From assembly GCA_022564295.1 (NCBI GenBank), contig JADFLR010000011.1, positions 62,001 through 126,000 of the forward strand: a stretch of 64,000 bases of DNA, written 5' to 3'. A program made the translations under genes and the position numbers. Positions 50,248 through 60,120 of the stretch are shown here, one piece after another. The stretch's first letter is position 1, and each line of letters starts with the position of its first letter. Source of the DNA: Bacteroidota bacterium. GTDB taxonomy: Bacteria > Bacteroidota > Ignavibacteria > Ignavibacteriales > Ignavibacteriaceae. The notes beneath the pieces are model-generated. The model searched no databases, was not told the DNA's origin, and saw only the letters and a program-made list of their open reading frames with translations.

Positions 50248-51047
50248 AAAACGGAAAATTACTCGGGGTTCATAAACCTGTAATTGGGATGATACACGTT
50301 GATGCTCTTCCCGGAACACCGAAATACAAAGGCGATGTAGAGAACATTATCAATAGAGCCGTGAAAGAAGCAATGACTTATAAGAATTCCGGTATAGATG
50401 CAATTGCAATTGAGAATATGCATGACTTACCATATTTAAAAATAAATGTCGGCCCCGAAATAATTTCCTTAATGAGCATAATCGGACGAGAAGTTAAAAA
50501 GACATCTCAGCTTCAATGCGGAATTCAAATTCTTGCCGGTGCAAATAAAGAAGCGCTGGCTGCCGCCCATTCAGCCGGGATGGATTTCATTCGTTCTGAA
50601 GGATTTGTCTTTGCACATATTGCAGATGAAGGAGTAATGGAATCAGATGCAGGTGAACTGCTGCGTTACAGAAAGCAGATTGGTGCTGAAGATATTTTGA
50701 TATTTACAGATATAAAAAAGAAACACAGCTCGCATTCAGTCACATCGGATATTGATGTTGTTGAAACAGCAAAAGCTGCGGAGTTTTTCTTAAGCGATGG
50801 TGTGATACTTACTGGTACCTCCACGGGGCAGGAAACAGATATTGATGAATTAAAAAAAGTCGGAAATGTAGTAAACATTCCAGTACTTATTGGTTCCGGT
50901 TTAACAGCAGATAATATTGAGAACTATTTTTCGGCAGCAGATGCATTTATAATCGGCTCGTATTTTAAACAAGGCGGGTATTGGCAAAATGAAGTTGACG
51001 CAGATAGAGTTGAAGCATTGATGAATAAAATCAATAAATTGAGATGA
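50232..51047 (+). CDS. btpA: BtpA-family TIM-barrel protein
   Basis: GMIHVDALPGTPKYKGDVENIINRAVKEAMTYKNSGIDAIAIENMHDLPY, SDGVILTGTSTGQETD. Confidence 0.92.
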   Translation: MGTEMKNGKLLGVHKPVIGMIHVDALPGTPKYKGDVENIINRAVKEAMTYKNSGIDAIAIENMHDLPYLKINVGPEIISLMSIIGREVKKTSQLQCGIQILAGANKEALAAAHSAGMDFIRSEGFVFAHIADEGVMESDAGELLRYRKQIGAEDILIFTDIKKKHSSHSVTSDIDVVETAKAAEFFLSDGVILTGTSTGQETDIDELKKVGNVVNIPVLIGSGLTADNIENYFSAADAFIIGSYFKQGGYWQNEVDADRVEALMNKINKLR

Positions 51048-51062
51048 ATAAATATATTGCGA

Positions 51063-52139
51063 TTACTCAGATGATAATCTTAACAATTCAACAATCATTA
51101 TTAGCGCCTTCTCCATATCTTCAACAAAAATATGTTCATCTAACGAGTGCTCAAGTTGGGCACCGATACCGACCACAGCCATTTCAATTCCATGGTTATT
51201 ATAAATTGATGCATCTGTAAATCCCGTAATGAAAGTTGTTGTGGCATCAATACCGGCTTTTTTCAACGCTTTCTTAGATGCATTTACTGACCAGCTATCT
51301 TCAGGTATTTCCACTGCCTTGCAAAGGTTTTCAATTTTAATTTCTGCTTTAGCACCGTAAGTTTTAACTTCATTTAATATTATTTTTTCCATTTCATCCG
51401 CAAGCGCCTGAGCTTTATCGTGGTTAAGACTTCTGCATTCAGCTAAAAAAGTTGCAGTTTCCGGAACACCGTTTCTAATAATTCCCCCGTTTATTACCCC
51501 AACGTTTGCAGTTGTTTCTTCATCTAACCTGCCAAGCTTAAGAGCAGCTATTGCATTTGCGGTTGCCTGAATTGCATTTATACCTTTTTCTGGTTCCATC
51601 CCAGCATGTGCACTTTTTCCCATAACCTTTACATCAATAGCAAAGTATGAAGGACCTCCGATAACAATTGTATCAAGCGTGTCATTATCTAAAAGGAATC
51701 CTTTCTTTGCTGTTATTTTACTAAAGTCCAGATTTTTAACGCCAATCAATCCAACCTCTTCCTGTCTACTAATTGCAATTTCAACCGGAGGTCTGATTTC
51801 TGCTATGCGCAATGCCTCAAGCATTTCTGCAATACCAGCTTTATCATCAGCAGCTAAAATTGTATCACCCTTCGATCTGATAACACCATCTTGTAATAAT
51901 GGCTGAATACCAACGCCGGGCTTTACTGTATCGGCATGGCACGATAGCAGTATCGGTTCTTTACCTTCGCAACCTTTTGCAGGAAGCTTTGCAATCAGAT
52001 TTCCGTAACTATCCTTTTCTGCATCGGCACCAATTTTAATAAATTCTTTCAGAAGATAATCTATCATCTGTGCTTCGTTGCCAGACACACTATCTATCTT
52101 AACCATTTCAATAAACTGATTTATCATTCTTTCGGACAT
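51063..52139 (-). CDS. M20-family peptidase (tripeptidase T-like)
   Basis: ILLSCHADTVKPG, TILAADDKAGIAEMLEAL, SRQEEVGLIG, GKSAHAGMEPE. Confidence 0.93.
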   Translation of the reverse strand: MSERMINQFIEMVKIDSVSGNEAQMIDYLLKEFIKIGADAEKDSYGNLIAKLPAKGCEGKEPILLSCHADTVKPGVGIQPLLQDGVIRSKGDTILAADDKAGIAEMLEALRIAEIRPPVEIAISRQEEVGLIGVKNLDFSKITAKKGFLLDNDTLDTIVIGGPSYFAIDVKVMGKSAHAGMEPEKGINAIQATANAIAALKLGRLDEETTANVGVINGGIIRNGVPETATFLAECRSLNHDKAQALADEMEKIILNEVKTYGAKAEIKIENLCKAVEIPEDSWSVNASKKALKKAGIDATTTFITGFTDASIYNNHGIEMAVVGIGAQLEHSLDEHIFVEDMEKALIMIVELLRLSSE

Positions 52140-52472
52140 TTTGCAGCGCTTCTTAAATTTGTTTTTTGCTGCAAATTTAATGAATTAGTTGTTTTGGTTA
52201 AAACCCTGGTGAGTGGTGGTCCTATCTTCACTATTTCAAGCCTGTGGTTAGTCAAACGTTTTTTGGTTTACTAAACAGCTTAGCACAGATTGTTCCTACA
52301 AAATAAACATTTAATTATAATACTTGCTGAACAGCATATTTTATCAATAGCAACTGTTTGTAGGCATTATGCCTACATGATTATGAGCAATTCGCCTACT
52401 TCAAGTTAATTCGGAACTAGTATCTTTAACTTATGGGGATAGAACAGATTAGAGAATTATAAAGGGAAAATA

Positions 52473-52871
52473 TTGGTGGCTAATAGATCTTTTAGTGTTG
52501 TTATTTCTGATAATTCAGCAAAGATTAAACATCGTTTGGAAAGAATAACAATTAATATTCCGAATATCAAAATTATTGGGCAGGTCAGAAACTCTGCTTC
52601 TTCAGGAAAAAATATGATGGAAACACCGGATGTTGTTATTCACGAGATAAAAGTACTCTCCGAAAAAAATATTGAATTTATAAAAAAAGTAAAAAAACTC
52701 TTTCCATCAACTATAGTTATTATTATTACTGATATTACAGACAGTTTGTATAAAGCTACGTGTTATGCTTCCGGGGCTGACTATTTCTTTGACAAGCCGG
52801 AGAAATATCAGTTAACAGCAAATGTATTATCCAAATTAGCAAACGGATACATTCCACTTTACTTTAACTAA
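52473..52871 (+). CDS. Degenerate stand-alone receiver domain protein
   Basis: Aligns with 58936..59376 along its length (GADYFFDKPEKYQLTANVLSKL); VVIHEIKVL replaces VVILDIKMP. Confidence 0.8.
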   Translation: MVANRSFSVVISDNSAKIKHRLERITINIPNIKIIGQVRNSASSGKNMMETPDVVIHEIKVLSEKNIEFIKKVKKLFPSTIVIIITDITDSLYKATCYASGADYFFDKPEKYQLTANVLSKLANGYIPLYFN

Positions 52872-53054
52872 GCTTTTTATTGCCAACATATTTTTTTATA
52901 AGTTTTTAAACTCCCTCAATTCTTAATGTTTTTCTCTATAGAAGGAGATCCTTGATTTTTATTATCGAACAATGAACCGTAATTTTATAAATATTATAAA
53001 AAATATTGCGGTTATTATTTTTTTACGATTGGATGAAAACAGCAGGAATAGATC

Positions 53055-56000
53055 ATGAAGCACTACCACGATAAAACTAAACCACAATTGATTGAAGAAA
53101 TCGAATCTCTGAAAAATAGGATTGAAGAACTTGAACAATCGGAATTCAAGTACAAGCTGGCAGAACAAATAATTAAAGCAAATGAAATAAAACTACGCAA
53201 TATTATTGAACATAGTTCAAATCTATTTTATTCCCACACCCCCGATCACGTATTAACATATCTTAGTCCGCAAACAAGAGAATTCTTTGACTGTGAACCT
53301 GAAGAAGTGAGGATAAGATGGAATGAATTTGTAACCGAAAATCCAAATAATGAAATTGGTCTTATCTTAACCGAAAAGGCAATAAAAACCGGCAAAGTCC
53401 AGCCATCCTATGAACTTGAATTAGTTGGTAAAAAAGGGCGGAAACTATGGGTAGAAGTTAACGAAGCTCCTGTGGTTGAGGGAGAGCACACTGTAGCAAT
53501 AGTAGGCGCATTAACAGATATAACCGAGCGCAAGCAGGCGGAGGAAGCCCTGCGGGAGAGCAAGGAGCGTTTTCGGGCCGTAGTGGATACAGCAAACGAT
53601 GCCATTATTACTATTGACAACCGGGGGAACATTGTTGGCTGGAACAATAGTGCAAAGGTTATGTTTGGCTATTCAGTTGACGAAATAATCGGCCAATCGC
53701 TGTCACTGATCATGCCCGAACGATATCATGAAGACCATCGAAACGGTTTACGGCGAGTGGCTTCGGGAGGGGTGACGAAAATTATTGGAAAAACGGTTGA
53801 GTTAGCCGGACTCAGAAAAGATGGCAGCGAATTTCCATTGGAACTTTCTATCTCCACCTGGAAAACAGGCGAGGAAGTTTTCTTTACAGCAATTCTTCGA
53901 GACATTACAGATCGAAAGCGTGCAGAGGCGGCGCTCCGAGCAAGTGAAAATAAATTCCGCTTAGCGATGGAGGCTACAAACGACGGGCTATGGGATTGGA
54001 ATGTGAAAAAGAATGAAACCTATTACAATCCCGCTGCTTACAGAATCTTTGGGTGCGAACCGGGAGAGATGGAAGCGAGTTTCCAATTCTGGAAATCGCA
54101 TATTCATCCTGATGACCTGCAATCTGTAATGGATAAACTCAACTCACATCTCGATGGAAAAACTGAAACCTATCAGGCAGAATATAGGATTACTACAAAA
54201 AGTGGGGATAAAAAGTGGCTTTTATCCAGAGGGAAAGTTGTTGAGCGTGATCCGGATGGTAGTCCAATACGTGTAACCGGAACCGATATAGATATAACCG
54301 GGCGCAAGCGTGCAGAAGAGGCGATGTATGAGTCGGAAGAACGATTCCGGCAGATAGTGGAAAGATCGAGCGATATATTTTACCGCCAGAACATTAACAC
54401 CGGCAAATTCGAATATGTGAGCCCAAAGGTGATGGACATTTTAGGCCGTACACCGGAAGAGATGTACAGTATGGATTTTGAAGAGCAGGCGGCCCAGATT
54501 CACCCCGACGATCTGCCCAACCTGATAGATTTCGTAAAGGATCTGGTTGAAGCGGACAATAGGGGTATTGGATTTATTGAACGCGAGTTCCGCATAATGC
54601 ACAAGTCTGGGGAATACAAATGGGTCCACGGCAGCTATAATCTAATCCGCGACACTAACGGTGAGCCTGAATTCATCGTGGGTGGATTACGGGACATTAC
54701 CGAGCGTAAGCAGGCAGAAGAAGTGTTACAACAAAGCGAGGATAAGTATCGTCACCTCTTCGAAAGCGCCATTGATATGATTCACATCGTAGATGAACAA
54801 TACAGAATCGTCGACATCAACGAGACAGAGCTACGCAAACTCGGGTATTCCCGTAGCGAGCTCATCGGTAAACCTCTTATGAATATCATTCATCCCGACT
54901 TTCGCCCGATCACTCAAGCTGGTATCCCTAAAGTGCGCTCCGGACACACAATCTCATCCTACAACACTGCCCTGAGAACCAAGGACGGTGACACTATCTT
55001 CGTGACAGCCAACGTGGTGCCTATGATAGTGGAAGGGAGATTCTGCGGTGCGCACGCGATCCTCCATGACATTACCGAGCGCAAACGGGCGGAAGAAAAA
55101 CTATTGAAGAGCGAATATTTCTTGAGTGAATCCCAAAAGGTTGCCCATCTTGGTTCTTATGTCCTTGATATTGCAAAAGGGAGGTGGACAAGTTCTGAGA
55201 TCTTGGATGACTTATTTGGCATCGATGATAATTTTATTAAAAATATTGATGGATGGAGTGATATCATACACCCTGATTCACGAGACGAAATACTGAAATA
55301 TTTTGATGAAATTATATTAAAACGGCATCAGAAATTTGATAAGGAATACCGGATAATTCGGATAATGGATGACGAAGAGCGTTGGGTTCATGGACTGGGG
55401 GAACTTGAACTCGATAGTGAGGGTAATCCGGTAAAAATGATAGGCACTATTCAGGACATCACTGAACGAAAAAGATCAGAAGAAGCATTGCGAAAAAGCA
55501 AGGAGAGATACCGAACTTTATATCAAAAGACTCCTGCAATGCTTCATTCGATAGACAAGGAAGGTCGCCTGACAAACGTTAGTAAATACTGGCTAAAAGA
55601 AATGGGATATTCACTTAATGAAGTTCTGGGACATTATTCTACCGACTTTATGACCGAAGAATCAAGCCGCTATGCGAAAGAAGTGATTCTGCCAAAGTTT
55701 TATGAAACAGGCAGTTGTCGCGATGTTCCTTATCAATATGTTAAAAAGAACGGGGAGGTTATGGACGCTCTCCTATCCGCGATAACGGAATATGATGAAA
55801 ACGGCGAATTAATCCACTCTCTATCAGTAATAATAGATGTTACAGATCGTAAGAAAGCCGAGGAATCTTTGAGGCAAAGTGAGGCGCGTCTACGGCAGGT
55901 TATCGATCTGGTACCACACTATATATTTGCTAAGGATTATAAAGGTCGCTTTATCCTTGCAAACCGTGCGAGTGCCGAGTCAATGGGAACTACACCGGAA

Positions 56001-57647
56001 AAAATTATCGGAAAAACTGAAATGGAAATTGCACTCGTAAAAGAGGAAGCTCAGGTTTTTACAAAGGATGATGCCGAGGTTATTTCGAACAGCAAACCGA
56101 AGTTTATTCCTGAGGGTCGGTTTACGGATGTTAAAGGAAAATTACATGTTCTGCAGACAATTAAAATTCCTTTTACAGCATCCGGCACGCAAAGTCCATC
56201 TGTTCTTGGAGTATCGGTTGATATAACCGAGCGTAAGAAGGCAGAAGAAGCGCACCGGGAAAGCGAGGAACGTTTTAGCCGTTTATCAGGGGCAGCATTT
56301 GAAGGGATAGTGATTAGTGACGGCGGAAAAATTGTTGATGTAAACGATCAGTTGGCCAAAATGATGGGATATAAACCGGAAGAAATCATAGGTAAATCCG
56401 CTATGGAATTTGTAGCTCCTGAGTCACGTGAGTTAGTGATGAACAACATTAAATCTGGTACTGAAGGTTCTTATGAGCATTTTGCATTAAAAAATGATGG
56501 CTCTATCTTTCCCGTTGAGGTTCAGGCTAAAATGTTGCCCTATGAAGGGCGTAGTTTTAGAGTTACCGCTATCAGAGATATCACTGAACGAAAAAAGGCG
56601 GAAGAAGCTTTAAAGGAAAGCGAAGAAAAATTTAGAAATCTATCCGATAACTCACCCAATATGATCTTTATAAATCAAGGTGGAAAAATTGTGTATGCAA
56701 ATAAAGGATGTGAAGAATTTATGGGGTACACCCGAGATGAATTTTATTCTTCGCATTTCGATTTCAGGAAATTAATAGAACCGGAGTATTTAGAAGCGTT
56801 GATGGCCAATTTTAAGGGTCATATGGAGGGGAAAGATGTTCCTCCAATGGAATATGCACTCAGAGCTAAGTCAGGTAAGAGAATAGAATCTATCATTAAC
56901 ACAAAATTAATATCTTATGGAGGAAAGTCAGCGATCCTTGGTATAGTTACGGATATTACTGAAAGGAAACAGGCAGAGAAAAGAATAAGAGAATCACATA
57001 ACAGGCTAAGAAGCCTTGCAGAAAGATTGCAAAAGATACGCGAAGAAGAACGCGCAACAATTGCAAGAGAAATTCACGATGACCTTGGGCAATCTTTAAC
57101 TGCTTTAAAAATGGATATTTCCTGGATGAAAAATAATCCGGAAATGGATGCGGAAGCCAAAATGGCTAAATTTGAAATGATGCTTGATCTTACAGACTCT
57201 ACAATTCAAACTGTTAAACGAATTGCAACCGAATTAAGACCCGGCATACTTGATGACCTTGGGTTGATTCCGGCAATTGAGTGGCAGGCGGCTGAATTTC
57301 AAAACAGATTTAAAGTTCAATGTAATGTTTCAATAAACAAATCAGATGTTATCATAAAAGATGAAATATCCATTGCTGTTTTCAGAATATTTCAGGAAAC
57401 CTTAACAAACGTTGCAAGACACTCTAGCGCTAACAAATTAGATGTAAAGCTTAACTTTTATGATGATAATAAATTGGTTATGGAAATTGCTGATAATGGA
57501 GTTGGTATTGATGAAGAACAAATCAATAGTCCAAAGTCGCTAGGTCTTTTTGGAATGAGAGAAAGAGTAAATATTTTGAAAGGGGAAATGGAAATAATTG
57601 GTGAGCATGAAAAAGGTACGACTATTAAAGTTACTATACCATATTAA
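53055..57647 (+). CDS. Ten-PAS-domain sensor histidine kinase, HisKA_3 (NarX/NreB-like) type
   Basis: Ten PAS repeats each ending in D-[IV]-T-[DEG]-R-K linker; TIAREIHDDLGQSLTALKMDISWM, SLGLFGMRERV. Confidence 0.95.
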   Translation: MKHYHDKTKPQLIEEIESLKNRIEELEQSEFKYKLAEQIIKANEIKLRNIIEHSSNLFYSHTPDHVLTYLSPQTREFFDCEPEEVRIRWNEFVTENPNNEIGLILTEKAIKTGKVQPSYELELVGKKGRKLWVEVNEAPVVEGEHTVAIVGALTDITERKQAEEALRESKERFRAVVDTANDAIITIDNRGNIVGWNNSAKVMFGYSVDEIIGQSLSLIMPERYHEDHRNGLRRVASGGVTKIIGKTVELAGLRKDGSEFPLELSISTWKTGEEVFFTAILRDITDRKRAEAALRASENKFRLAMEATNDGLWDWNVKKNETYYNPAAYRIFGCEPGEMEASFQFWKSHIHPDDLQSVMDKLNSHLDGKTETYQAEYRITTKSGDKKWLLSRGKVVERDPDGSPIRVTGTDIDITGRKRAEEAMYESEERFRQIVERSSDIFYRQNINTGKFEYVSPKVMDILGRTPEEMYSMDFEEQAAQIHPDDLPNLIDFVKDLVEADNRGIGFIEREFRIMHKSGEYKWVHGSYNLIRDTNGEPEFIVGGLRDITERKQAEEVLQQSEDKYRHLFESAIDMIHIVDEQYRIVDINETELRKLGYSRSELIGKPLMNIIHPDFRPITQAGIPKVRSGHTISSYNTALRTKDGDTIFVTANVVPMIVEGRFCGAHAILHDITERKRAEEKLLKSEYFLSESQKVAHLGSYVLDIAKGRWTSSEILDDLFGIDDNFIKNIDGWSDIIHPDSRDEILKYFDEIILKRHQKFDKEYRIIRIMDDEERWVHGLGELELDSEGNPVKMIGTIQDITERKRSEEALRKSKERYRTLYQKTPAMLHSIDKEGRLTNVSKYWLKEMGYSLNEVLGHYSTDFMTEESSRYAKEVILPKFYETGSCRDVPYQYVKKNGEVMDALLSAITEYDENGELIHSLSVIIDVTDRKKAEESLRQSEARLRQVIDLVPHYIFAKDYKGRFILANRASAESMGTTPEKIIGKTEMEIALVKEEAQVFTKDDAEVISNSKPKFIPEGRFTDVKGKLHVLQTIKIPFTASGTQSPSVLGVSVDITERKKAEEAHRESEERFSRLSGAAFEGIVISDGGKIVDVNDQLAKMMGYKPEEIIGKSAMEFVAPESRELVMNNIKSGTEGSYEHFALKNDGSIFPVEVQAKMLPYEGRSFRVTAIRDITERKKAEEALKESEEKFRNLSDNSPNMIFINQGGKIVYANKGCEEFMGYTRDEFYSSHFDFRKLIEPEYLEALMANFKGHMEGKDVPPMEYALRAKSGKRIESIINTKLISYGGKSAILGIVTDITERKQAEKRIRESHNRLRSLAERLQKIREEERATIAREIHDDLGQSLTALKMDISWMKNNPEMDAEAKMAKFEMMLDLTDSTIQTVKRIATELRPGILDDLGLIPAIEWQAAEFQNRFKVQCNVSINKSDVIIKDEISIAVFRIFQETLTNVARHSSANKLDVKLNFYDDNKLVMEIADNGVGIDEEQINSPKSLGLFGMRERVNILKGEMEIIGEHEKGTTIKVTIPY

Positions 57648-57965
57648 TCATGGCGGTTTATAAACATTGATATATCATTTAGAATTGCCTCCCTTTAATA
57701 CGGCAGGTGTTTCATAGGGGGCGTAAAATTTTATGATAATATTTATTTGGAATTTTTTCCCAAACTATTCGAAATAATTGTTTAAATTCCTACATTATTT
57801 TATAGTTGATGCGATAATGGATAGGTAACAACAGATGAGAATAGGATAAAATAACAACAAACACTTAAACCCCCAAAAAAGTAAAATATTTTGTTAAAAT
57901 AATTTTATTGTTCAGTATCATTTATTAGTTTTCAGCAGTATGTTTTGAAAGGATTTATTTAACAA

Positions 57966-58592
57966 ATGAAAATATTAATCGCAGACGATCACGCGGTTGT
58001 AAGGGCGGGGTTAAAACAAATTCTAACGGGTGTTTCAGGTGTTACTGAAATTGATGGTGTTGCCAACGGCAAGGAACTTATGCAGAAAATAAAAGAGAAG
58101 GACTTCGACGTTGTTGTTCTCGATATTTCAATGCCCGGCAAAAGTGGGTTGGAGGTACTAAAGGAATTAAAGAATGCAAAGCCAAAAATACCTGTGCTTA
58201 TGCTAAGCATGTTCCCCGAAGGACAATATGCTGTGCGTGTTCTTAAAGCTGGTGCATCTGGTTACCTTACAAAAGACAGTGCTTCGGAAGAATTAGTTAA
58301 CGCTGTAGAAAAAATTTATTTGGGGAGGAAATATATCACTCCTTCGTTAGCTGAAAAACTGGCAGATTTTTCATGGGAAGGAGATAAATTTCCGCATGAA
58401 AAATTATCCGATCGTGAGTTTGATATATTCAAAATGATTGCTTCGGGTAATACCGTAAAAGAAGTTGCTGCCAATCTATTTCTAAGTGTCAAAACTGTTA
58501 GCACTTATAAAGCAAGAATTTATGAAAAAATGAAATTGCAAACCAGAGTGGATATCACATCTTATGCAATTAAAAATAAATTGATTGATTGA
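57966..58592 (+). CDS. NarL/FixJ-family response regulator (REC-LuxR HTH)
   Basis: ILIADDHAVVRAGLKQIL, VVVLDISMPGKSGLEVL, LSDREFDIFKMIASGNTVKEVAANLFLSVKTVSTYKARIYEKM. Confidence 0.96.
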   Translation: MKILIADDHAVVRAGLKQILTGVSGVTEIDGVANGKELMQKIKEKDFDVVVLDISMPGKSGLEVLKELKNAKPKIPVLMLSMFPEGQYAVRVLKAGASGYLTKDSASEELVNAVEKIYLGRKYITPSLAEKLADFSWEGDKFPHEKLSDREFDIFKMIASGNTVKEVAANLFLSVKTVSTYKARIYEKMKLQTRVDITSYAIKNKLID

Positions 58593-58935
58593 TAGAAAAC
58601 TTTTGCAATATTTAATAATTGAATCGCTTCATCGTTACCCTCCCTGGTGATGACGAAAATGATGTTGTTCAACTAAAAGCAATTTAAAATAACCCACCAA
58701 TTTTGTGCTCTTTACATCAGAAACAAATATAAATAACATTACTAAGATATGATCTCGTTAAAAAGACCAATATTTCTGCGTGCGTTTAGATAGTATTTAA
58801 ATACGAAACCGAAACAATCAGTCCTAAACTTTTGTAGGACTGAGGACTACAGAAATATCAGATTATTACCTATACTACCTTTCAGTACTATTTTCTATGT
58901 TTAAATGAAAATTAAAGGAGCATTGGATAAATCAA

Positions 58936-59376
58936 ATGAATTTCTGCCCCGTACAATTAAAAAATCCTCCTAAGATTACAGTAGAGGAAATCATGAATGT
59001 TGTTCTTGTAGATGATTCTCTGCTCGTTCGCGAGCGCGTTGCAAATATTATTTCCGAAATGCCCGGTGTTAAAGTAATAGGTGAAGCGGGTAATTCACTT
59101 GAAGCAATCGAAGTTGTGAGAAAGACAAATCCTGATGTGGTAATACTCGATATAAAGATGCCGGGAGAAAGTGGTCTGCAGGTTTTGAGAAAACTTAGGA
59201 ATGAATTTGAAGAGCTGAAGATTATTATGCTGACAAATTATCCTGACTCACAATATAAAGCGGAATGTTTAATGCACGGGGCGGATTATTTTTTAAACAA
59301 ATCGGATGAGTTCGATAAGTTACCTGAAGTGTTTAGCAAGTTGGGTAAGAAAAACAATAGTAGGTTTAACAAATAA
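58936..59376 (+). CDS. Stand-alone receiver domain protein; start probably ATG at 58993
   Basis: NVVLVDDSLLVRERVANII, DVVILDIKMPGESGLQVLRKL, no output domain. Confidence 0.88.
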   Translation: MNFCPVQLKNPPKITVEEIMNVVLVDDSLLVRERVANIISEMPGVKVIGEAGNSLEAIEVVRKTNPDVVILDIKMPGESGLQVLRKLRNEFEELKIIMLTNYPDSQYKAECLMHGADYFLNKSDEFDKLPEVFSKLGKKNNSRFNK

Positions 59377-59616
59377 ATTAATGTTGACTGAACATTAGAA
59401 TTGGGCGGAACTTTAACAGTAAAAAGCGAGGATGCAATGGAAACTATTTCCACTTTTGAATTCCCGGAAGGTTAATGAAATAGCAGATTGGGTGCGATAA
59501 TGTATTGTTGTTATATCAATACTTTTTTTAAACGAGAAAATATCGTTTAAATATCGAATAATTGAATTTAATAACTGAATGGAGGAAACACTTATTACCT
59601 GTTTTTTAATACTTTA

Positions 59617-59721
59617 AGGGAAGGAATTACTAAGGGAATCAAGAACATCCTTAGCCTCCACTAACTCTATCTTGAGTCTCGCTTACTTTGATTACCATGG
59701 TAAATAGGTAATCCCTTCCCT
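59617..59721. repeat. Inverted repeat enclosing about 77 nt
   Basis: AGGGAAGGAATTAC (59617-59630) versus GTAATCCCTTCCCT (59708-59721), 13/14 complementary. Confidence 0.55.
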
Positions 59722-59824
59722 TCATTTTATCATTTAGGTTAGCACTAAATCTCGCCTTGGAAACAATCAATATACTAATTTCAGGAAATGCAAATTAATA
59801 ATATTCTGAGTTTTAAAAGATTAA

Positions 59825-59853
59825 CGTAGGTCAGGACAATGTCCTGACTTACG
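59825..59853. repeat. REP-like palindrome
   Basis: CGTAGGTCAGGACAATGTCCTGACTTACG; shares CAGGACAA(T)TGTCCTG core with 11926..11945. Confidence 0.65.
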
Positions 59854-59865
59854 CATAACCCATTT

Positions 59866-60069
59866 TTGTATAATGAATTTTCGAAGATCAGTTTTGCTTA
59901 TGTTAACGTATCAGATGCAAAAGAACTTGCTGCACAGAATTCCGTTATTACAGCTCCATCAAGCGTATTCTTTTTTGATGGCAAAAAATTACTTAGAAAA
60001 TCCAGAAACATAAATCTAAATGAATTAAAGGAAGACTTAGAGCGCCCTTATTCTTTTCTGTTTGAATAA
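59866..60069 (+). pseudogene. C-terminal thioredoxin-fold remnant
   Basis: FAYVNVSDAKELAAQNSVITAPSSVFFFDGKKLLRKSRNINLNELKEDL: post-CxxC half of a thioredoxin-like protein, N-terminal half missing. Confidence 0.45.
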
Positions 60070-60120
60070 GGGTCTTTTCAAAACCGGTGTAGTTACTATC
60101 TAATAAAATGAGAGACAAAA

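Noticed and set aside
50232-51047. btpA as evidence of phototrophy
   Set aside because: BtpA family is broadly distributed; no chlorophyll or photosystem gene is present in the window.
53515-56990. Regularly spaced similar DNA segments resembling a repeat array
   Set aside because: They encode the D-I-T-E-R-K PAS linkers of one protein, not a CRISPR or intergenic array.
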